Shown: one piece after another, positions 26,756 to 33,700 of the stretch
Position numbering within the stretch: position 1 is the stretch's first letter
How the letters are laid out: each line of letters starts with the position of its first letter
From: a virus
Virus record (IMG/VR): IMGVR_UViG_3300009149_010517
Span: 1-45,984 of that record
DNA length: 45,984 nucleotides
Reading direction: 5' to 3' (one strand)
Made by a program: the position numbers and the translations under genes
Notes under the pieces: model-generated
Database searches by the model: none
Seen by the model: the letters and a program-made list of their open reading frames with translations, nothing else
What the model was told of the DNA's origin: nothing

Positions 26756-29476
26756 ATGGCGATAAGTATTAATCAAAATAAAGAAGCCTTGGATAGAAAA
26801 AGACGCCTTGTTGCGACATCATTAACAGAGACACCTGGTTCTCAAAATATCCATGATAATGCAAGACAATATTCTAACAGCTCTAGAGTAAATATTCCTA
26901 TTACTAAAGCTGCTCAATTTGCAGGATCAGCTGCAAATACAATACACACTCAGCCAATGTTCTTTAGCCCTTTACACACGCCTCAGAACTGGCAAATCGC
27001 AAGCAAAAAGAGAGAAATTTATCAATGGTCAAGATTTTATTATGAAAATGATCCTAAAGTAGCTGCTGGCATAGATTTTTATTGTTTCCCTCCTACTTCT
27101 CAAGTTTTAATGGCAGATGGAGAACAAAAATCTATTAGCACAATTAAAAAAGGCGATTTAGTTAGGAGTCATGACGGCAGTTGTAATCAAGTTGAAGAAA
27201 TTCATAAAAGAAAAGCAGATGAAAATCTATTTCATATTAAAATTGCTGGAATTAAGAATGGAACATTAAAAACTACAGCTGGCCACAAAATATTAGTTGA
27301 CAGGAATGGGGATGTCAATTGGATACAAGTTTGGGAATTAAAAAAAGGAGATTATTTATTAACTCCAATTAATTATGAAGCTAATTTTAGCAATAAAAAT
27401 TTCATTAAAAGAAAAGTTTTAAATATAAAAACACAACAATATAAAGGTGATGTATATGATCTAACAATTAACGATACTCATACTTATGTTGTTAATAGAG
27501 TTGCAGTCCACAATTCGGAATTTCCAATTAATGGATTCAAGCTTGAGTGTAAAAATAAAACAATTTTAAAATATTTTGAGAAATTAGTTAAAGATTTAAA
27601 ACTAAACCATTGGATAAAAGCCATTAGTCATGAATACTTCTTGTTAGGAGATGTTTATCCTTTTCTAGAGATAGATTGTCCAGAATGTCATGGTTCTGGT
27701 GTCTTGCCTGATGGCGAAGTTTGTAACCACCCAGGTGGAAAATTTAGAAGATTGGTTGTATTAAATCCAGATTGGATTGAAGTACAAAAAAACGTTTTAG
27801 CTAGCGAACCTGTTATTTCTTTGGTTCCTGATGAAGAATTAAGAATGATCGTTAGTAGACAAGAACCAAAACAAATCTTTAATAGATTGCCTTCAAGATT
27901 AGTAGATATGGTTATGGCAGGATCTCCTATTCCTCTTTCTAATAGATGTGCTAGTCATATTGCCAAAAACGCTAGTCCTTATGGGGCATATGGAACATCA
28001 TTAATTCGTAGACTATTTACTACGTTAGCTTATAAGACTAAATTAATAACAGCTAATTGGATTGTGGCAGAACGACTTATTATACCGATTAGAGTTGTTA
28101 AAGTTGGAGAAGAAAAGAGACCAGCAACTGCTGATGACATTCAAGATGTTTCAGATCAATTAGCCGCAGTCGCTAATGATCCTAATGTAACTATAGTAAC
28201 TCACCATGCTTTTGATCTTGAATGGTACGGAGCTTCTGGCAAGATACACAATATTACAGCAGAATTAGAGCAAATTGGCAAAGAGATGCTTGATGGTTTG
28301 ATGCTCAATCAAAGCTTACTCAACGGCGAAATGAGCAGTTACAGTTCTGCACAAGTTGGTGTTGAAACGATGATTAGACGACTTGAAGGATGGAGAATTA
28401 AATTAGCTGATTGGATTGAAGATCATATCTTTTTACCAACAGCTATGATGCAGGGATTCGTTGATCAAGAAGATAGTGAAGAAATGAATGAAACCATATA
28501 TCTTTATCCCGAAGTTAAATGGAATGATTTAAACTTAAGAGATAACTCTAATGAATTGCAGTTACTAATGCAGTTACACGATAAAGGGCTTATTTCTTCT
28601 CAAAAATTATTAGAAGAATTTGATATTAATTATGATCAAGAAACCAGAAGATTAAGAGACGAAAAATTATTAGTTGGACCAGGTGGAGCTATAGGAGGAG
28701 GCGGTATGCCAATGCCTATGGGAGGCGGTATGCCAATGCCTGGTGGTGATATGGGAGGCGGTATGCCAATGCCTGGTGGTGATATGGGAGGCGGCATGCC
28801 TGGTGGTGATATGGGAGGCGGTATGCCAATGCCTGGTGGCGATATGGGAGGCGGCATGCCTGTCGGTGCATTAGCTGGTGCTGGTGGAGATCCACAAATA
28901 AATTCTAATTTAAAAATTGGTAAAAGAGGCAAAGGCGGCAAAAGTCTTACGGAACAAACTCAAATGCCTGCTCCAACATTTATAAAATTAACTAATTTAG
29001 AAAGTAAAATGTATAAAGTTTTAAGCTTATTAGACGCTCCATATCAACTATATGGACAATATCAAGTAAAAATGGCGGGTGAACAACAACCTTTTGTTTT
29101 AGATTTTGCATATCCTCAAATAGGAGTTGCTATTGAAACAGATGGAGCGATGTGGCACGAAAGACTTGATCTTAAAACAAAAGATCAAAGCAGGGATCAA
29201 AAGTTAGCTAATGTTGGTTGGCGCATTTTAAGATTTAAAGAAGATGCTTTAAATAATAATATTAATGACATTCAAAACATTATACATCAAAACATTATAG
29301 AAGCTGCTGAAGAAAAGAAACAAAGAACAAAAAAAAGTAAAACAAATGATGTTTTGCTCAAAATTGCTTCTTTAGATAGTTTATTAGAAAAAGATAATGT
29401 TATTGTCAAAAAACAAGTATTACCTAATGATTTAGGTTATATATGGTTAATTGGATCTGGAGAAAATAATGGATAA
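26756..29476 (+). CDS. portal protein with mini-intein and C-terminal DUF559/Vsr-like domain
   Basis: The precursor has 906 residues; removing a 144-residue intein (110-253) leaves 762. The portal forms the dodecameric ring through which DNA enters and leaves the head. Portal signs are YYENDPKVAAGIDFY joined to SEFPINGF after splicing, the segment near LLGDVYPFLEIDC, an ASPYGTSLIRR-like stretch, and SQVGVETMIRRLEG-like helices near the clip and crown. A Gly/Met/Pro-rich spacer (about 645-705) leads to residues 743-855. That end resembles DUF559/Vsr-like PD-(D/E)xK nucleases: FVLDFAYP, AIETDGAMWH, and DQKLANVGWRILRF. Whether this domain cuts DNA is unknown. Confidence 0.88.
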   Translation: MAISINQNKEALDRKRRLVATSLTETPGSQNIHDNARQYSNSSRVNIPITKAAQFAGSAANTIHTQPMFFSPLHTPQNWQIASKKREIYQWSRFYYENDPKVAAGIDFYCFPPTSQVLMADGEQKSISTIKKGDLVRSHDGSCNQVEEIHKRKADENLFHIKIAGIKNGTLKTTAGHKILVDRNGDVNWIQVWELKKGDYLLTPINYEANFSNKNFIKRKVLNIKTQQYKGDVYDLTINDTHTYVVNRVAVHNSEFPINGFKLECKNKTILKYFEKLVKDLKLNHWIKAISHEYFLLGDVYPFLEIDCPECHGSGVLPDGEVCNHPGGKFRRLVVLNPDWIEVQKNVLASEPVISLVPDEELRMIVSRQEPKQIFNRLPSRLVDMVMAGSPIPLSNRCASHIAKNASPYGAYGTSLIRRLFTTLAYKTKLITANWIVAERLIIPIRVVKVGEEKRPATADDIQDVSDQLAAVANDPNVTIVTHHAFDLEWYGASGKIHNITAELEQIGKEMLDGLMLNQSLLNGEMSSYSSAQVGVETMIRRLEGWRIKLADWIEDHIFLPTAMMQGFVDQEDSEEMNETIYLYPEVKWNDLNLRDNSNELQLLMQLHDKGLISSQKLLEEFDINYDQETRRLRDEKLLVGPGGAIGGGGMPMPMGGGMPMPGGDMGGGMPMPGGDMGGGMPGGDMGGGMPMPGGDMGGGMPVGALAGAGGDPQINSNLKIGKRGKGGKSLTEQTQMPAPTFIKLTNLESKMYKVLSLLDAPYQLYGQYQVKMAGEQQPFVLDFAYPQIGVAIETDGAMWHERLDLKTKDQSRDQKLANVGWRILRFKEDALNNNINDIQNIIHQNIIEAAEEKKQRTKKSKTNDVLLKIASLDSLLEKDNVIVKKQVLPNDLGYIWLIGSGENNG
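27083..27514 (+). mobile_element. mini-intein in the portal protein
   Basis: A 144-residue insertion starts with Cys (CFPPTSQVLMADGEQK) and ends with VAVHN before Ser. Block B is TAGH and block F is VYDLTINDTHTYVVN. No endonuclease domain is present, so this is a splicing-only remnant that cannot home by itself. Joining the flanks gives GIDFY-SEFPINGF, a normal portal sequence. Confidence 0.9.
28695..28862 (+). repeat. Gly/Met/Pro tandem repeats in the portal gene
   Basis: Repeated units of about 33 bp, plus shorter ones, encode GGGMPMPGGDM. They make a flexible linker between the portal body and the nuclease-like domain. An open - strand Pro/Ile-rich frame over the same bases is an artefact of the repeat. 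Confidence 0.8.
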
Positions 29477-29951
29477 TGAAAAGTTTAATTTATCTAAACA
29501 TTCTAAAAACATAGAAGCAAAATCATATACACAGCCTAAACCGCCAACAGGACAAAAAAGAAAAAGAATTAAAGACAGAGGAATCAGATGGAAAGAACAT
29601 TATCACGAAAGATCTTTACCCTTAAAAAAGAGGTTTAATAAAGATATTGGTCCTGGATCTTATTATCGATGGGAAGGGCACGACTATACTACAGATTCAG
29701 ATTATTTTGTTGTTGTTGGGCCTGCCGTACAAAAACATGGACAAAAATCATTTTTTGCAGGAATAAAAAAATATCCTCCTAAATGGGAAAGGAAAAAAGT
29801 TTATGCTCCTAGCGGTAAATATTTCAATAACATCATGTCTGCTTTAAGTCATACAAGCAAGATGTGGGGGGTGACAATGCCTCAAAATCAACAAGAATAC
29901 AATACAGTTGATTTAGCTAATGTCAAAATACCAAGACACGTTAAAGCATAA
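29469..29951 (+). CDS. hypothetical protein downstream of portal
   Basis: The 160-residue protein starts at ATG 29469, overlapping the end of the portal gene by 8 bases, with GGAGA just upstream. It is basic and Trp/Tyr-rich, with RKRIKDRGIRWKEHYHER in the first third and HDYTTDSDYFVVVGP in the middle. I see no known domain. Coupling to the portal suggests a head or neck role, or a DNA-binding role, from composition only. Confidence 0.6.
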   Translation: MDNEKFNLSKHSKNIEAKSYTQPKPPTGQKRKRIKDRGIRWKEHYHERSLPLKKRFNKDIGPGSYYRWEGHDYTTDSDYFVVVGPAVQKHGQKSFFAGIKKYPPKWERKKVYAPSGKYFNNIMSALSHTSKMWGVTMPQNQQEYNTVDLANVKIPRHVKA

Positions 29952-30046
29952 GCATTTTTTTTAAAAAAAAAAGGATTATCTATAAATATTTAGTTATTAA
30001 GTAGATATAGTATAATTAATATGTTATTTTTTTAAGGCGGATATAA

Positions 30047-30415
30047 ATGTCACCGAAAATCAAAACCCAGGCATCGCCAAATATCATTTCTAAACAAACA
30101 GGTATTAGTGTTAGCGTTTTATTGATGTTAATTTTGCCTTTAATAACAGCTTGTGTGTTTGTTGTTACAGCAAATGATAAAATAGCAGCATTAGAAAAAG
30201 ATTTGGCAGAACTTAAAATAGTTGTTAAAGAACATAGTGATTATGTTATTCCTGAATTAGAAAAATTAAAATATAATGTTTCAACAAAAATGTTAGATAG
30301 ATGGACTAAGTCAGATGATAATTATTATATGGAACGCTTTGCTAATTACAATAATTTAAAAACAATAGAACATAAAAGACTTGTTCCTACTCGTACAATC
30401 AATAGAGATAATTAA
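30047..30415 (+). CDS. single-pass membrane protein with coiled coil
   Basis: The 122-residue protein has one transmembrane helix at about residues 24-44 (VLLMLILPLITACVFVV). A coiled-coil segment follows (DKIAALEKDLAELKIVVKEH), then a charged C-terminus. An AAGG SD lies before the ATG. This N-in topology with a periplasmic coiled coil is common in phage lysis or host-envelope proteins, including spanin-like ones, but no partner gene can be named. Confidence 0.6.
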   Translation: MSPKIKTQASPNIISKQTGISVSVLLMLILPLITACVFVVTANDKIAALEKDLAELKIVVKEHSDYVIPELEKLKYNVSTKMLDRWTKSDDNYYMERFANYNNLKTIEHKRLVPTRTINRDN

Positions 30416-30512
30416 ATATAAAAGATTTATATAAAAATCTTTTATATATAAAGGATTTTTATTTGCTATTTTAGAAAAAAAAAGATAAGTATAATCTAAT
30501 GAGGATTTAATA

Positions 30513-30713
30513 ATGTTGTTTATAGCTACTTTTTTAGCGTTTATTCCTATGATACCATCTACAGTATTTGCTGGAGTAGTTGTTCCTTCAACGGCCTTAT
30601 CTTTAGTACAACTAGGAGCATATCCAGAAATGGACAAAAATTTAAATAAAACGGCAAAAATAAGCGTGATAACCACGGTTATTATTACAATAATAACATT
30701 GCTTTTTTTGTAA
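30513..30713 (+). CDS. small two-helix membrane protein
   Basis: This 66-residue protein has a hydrophobic stretch at residues 1-21 and another at 49-66, with a short loop between. GAGG lies before the ATG. The size and shape resemble holin-like or host-membrane proteins, but there is no sequence support for that. A - strand frame over the same bases is weaker and judged a shadow. Confidence 0.5.
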   Translation: MLFIATFLAFIPMIPSTVFAGVVVPSTALSLVQLGAYPEMDKNLNKTAKISVITTVIITIITLLFL

Positions 30714-30729
30714 CGAATAGGAAAAAAAA

Positions 30730-33700
30730 ATGTCATTTAACAAAAAAGCAGGTCAACAGAAAACTTTGATAGAAGCACTAAATGTGCCTAATTGGAATGA
30801 ATATAATTTAAAAATTGTAAAAACAGCATCAATAGAAAAATCTGATGATTTAAATGGGTTTGATATTGCATCAGCTGTTAAAAAATATCCAGAACATTTG
30901 TTTGTTAAAGTATTTGCTATTAAGAAAGATGAAATTAATGATAATGGAGATGCTTTTTCTGAAAAAGAGCTTAAAAAAGCATATTCTTCTTTTATTGGTG
31001 TCCCAATTTTTTGTAATCACCAAAATTCAGATATAGAAAAAGCTCGCGGGAATGTAGTTCATTCTTGGTACGATAATAAAAAAGGTGGAATTTTTATTGT
31101 AGCAAGAGTAGACAGAGTCGCATATCCAGATTTAGTAAGAGGAATTGAGCAAGGCTATGTAAATGGGACCAGTATGGGAGCTATGTCTGGAGATTCTGAG
31201 ATTACAATGTCTGATTTTTCAAAAAAGAAAATATCAGACATTAGAGTTGAAGAAGAAGTTATTTCTCATTTAGGAAATAAATGCAAAGTAAAAGAAATAC
31301 ATAGTGATTATTTAGGAACTCCTCTAATAAAGTTTGATTTAGGCAACATAACCGAAAGCCCTTTATTTACCTTTGACCATCCTATTTTATCTATTCGTAA
31401 AAGCGAAATTTTAGAACAACGAAAAATAAATCCTAAAAATTGGCGTAATGTTCCATATGATTGTATTTTTAGAGAAGCTAAAAACTTATTTTTAGAAGAT
31501 TTTTTACTTATTCCATCTAGATACAAATTAACACAAGATAATCAATTTGATTTAGATTTTTATTATTTACTAGGAGCCTTTACTGGTGATGGTTATATCA
31601 AATTCAACAAAGGAAAAATAGAAGGATTTGGTTTTTGTTTTGGAAAAAATGAAATTAATTTAATTGAAAAGATTAAAAATATTTTATCTAAATTTACTAC
31701 ATATTCAATTAATGAAAATATTATTGATGCTCGCAACGGAAATTACATTACCATTTATGATAGAAAATTAGCTAAAAAAATAGATAATATTATTGGACAT
31801 GGAGCTCATTCAAAAAGAATTAATTTACAAAGCATTAGCAAAGAAGCAATTAAAGAATTTTTAGCAGGATATATTGATACCGATGGCTGCATGGTTAAAG
31901 ATTATACTAGTTGTAAAAATGATGTTAGAGGTTTCCAGATATCTAGTTGTAATAAAAAATTGCTTGAAGACATTCGTTCTATGTTAATTTTATTAGATTG
32001 TCCTTCAGGAATCCAAACTAATATTAGAGAACCTAATAAAAATAGCCTTGTTGATATAAAAACAATTGAACATACATTATTTATTAATTTATTTACTTCT
32101 TCAAGAATTTTTAATTCTATAAAAGTTGCTAAACATCTAGATGGATATACAGCTTCTTATAGTAATACCCATAATTTTATATTTGAAATTGAAAATAAAA
32201 AATATATTGCTTGTAGAATTAAAGGAATAGATTTAATTGATAATTTTGAAGAAGAAGTTTATGATTTAACAATTGAAAAAGATGCTAGTTATATTGCAAA
32301 TAGTTTAGCTGTTCATAATTGCAGCGTCGAAGCAAGTTGCTGCTCAATTTGTCACCATTGTGCTGCTACAGCAGATGAATATTGTGAACATGTTAGAGAT
32401 CGCAAAAACAAGAAATTTAGTGGAGCCATAACTTGTCAATATCACAATAGCAGTACTAAAGCAGAAGGCTACGAAGATAAATGTCCTATTTGTGGATGCA
32501 CAAAAGAAGAAGCTAATGAATTAACACACAAAGAAGCTCAAATATATGAAAACAATTATGGAATTAAATTTATAGAAGATAGCTTTGTTGTTAATCCAGC
32601 TTGTCATGATTGTTTGGTACAAGAAATACTTAATAAACAAGGTATGTCTGAAAAAATAGCTGATATATCTAAAAAAATAAATTCTCTATCAAAAGTAGCT
32701 TGCTCTACAGGTTCATGCAATATAAATAAAGTAGCGGGGAAAACAGAAATAGAAGATCTTAAAGAAGCTATGAATAAAATTGAACGAGTTGCTCAAAGTA
32801 TGATGCAACAAAAACAACATATTTCTATGGAATATGTAAGTGATCTAGTTGATGCTTTAGCAAATGTTCAATCAATTACAGACGAACTTGTTGAAATGGG
32901 ATATTCTCAATTACCTTCTCCTAATGTAGTAGGAGGAGTTCAAACAATTACTGATGAGTCGGCAATAACTAATCCACAACAACAACCACAACTACAACCA
33001 CAACCACAACAATCTTCTTTATCTACTCCTTCACTTGTTAATCAAGATCTAGATGGATTAGGATCTGTAACAAAACCTAAATATTCTTCAAAAAAAGAAG
33101 AAAAAAAAGAGGAGTTTAAAGTAGCTATCCATAACTTAATAAAAGAATTACATACAACTTCAGCAGGGTTAGAAAAAGAAGCCCTAAATAATATCTCTGA
33201 AAAGGAGCCATTTAATATGGAAAACGTTAAAACTAGTCAAGGTGATTCATTGCTTGACAAAACAGCAGAACAACAAGATGTAATTACTGAAAAACAACTT
33301 GAAAACGCTTCTGGAGCTGGTGAAAGACAACATGAAGATTTGAACATTATTACAGAAAAACAACTTGATTCTCCAAGAGATGTGAATCAAACGACTAGTG
33401 TTTCACCTCAAAAACGATCCGAGTCTTTTGATGTTATCACAGAAAAGCAACTTGATAATGTTACTAGCGGTATTGTTGCTCGTTGGGGAGATTTTCCAGA
33501 AGTAATTACAGAAAAACAATGGACAGAAACCAGTAGACGAATTGGCTCTGTTTTAAGCTGTGATCAAGATAATGTAATAACAGAAAAACAATTACAAAAT
33601 TTCCTTTCTCATTCAGGATATACTGAACCAGATGTTATTACTGAAAAGCAGTTAGAAGGCAGCAACACAGATCAAAACAAAAGAGCATCTTCAGTAAAAG

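Noticed and set aside
28636-28941. Pro/Ile repeat frame on the - strand
   Set aside because: It is a by-product of the Gly/Met repeat in the portal gene.
30420-30443. Hairpin AAAAGATTT/AAATCTTTT as a terminator
   Set aside because: It is all A-T with no T run after it; weak in an AT-rich genome.
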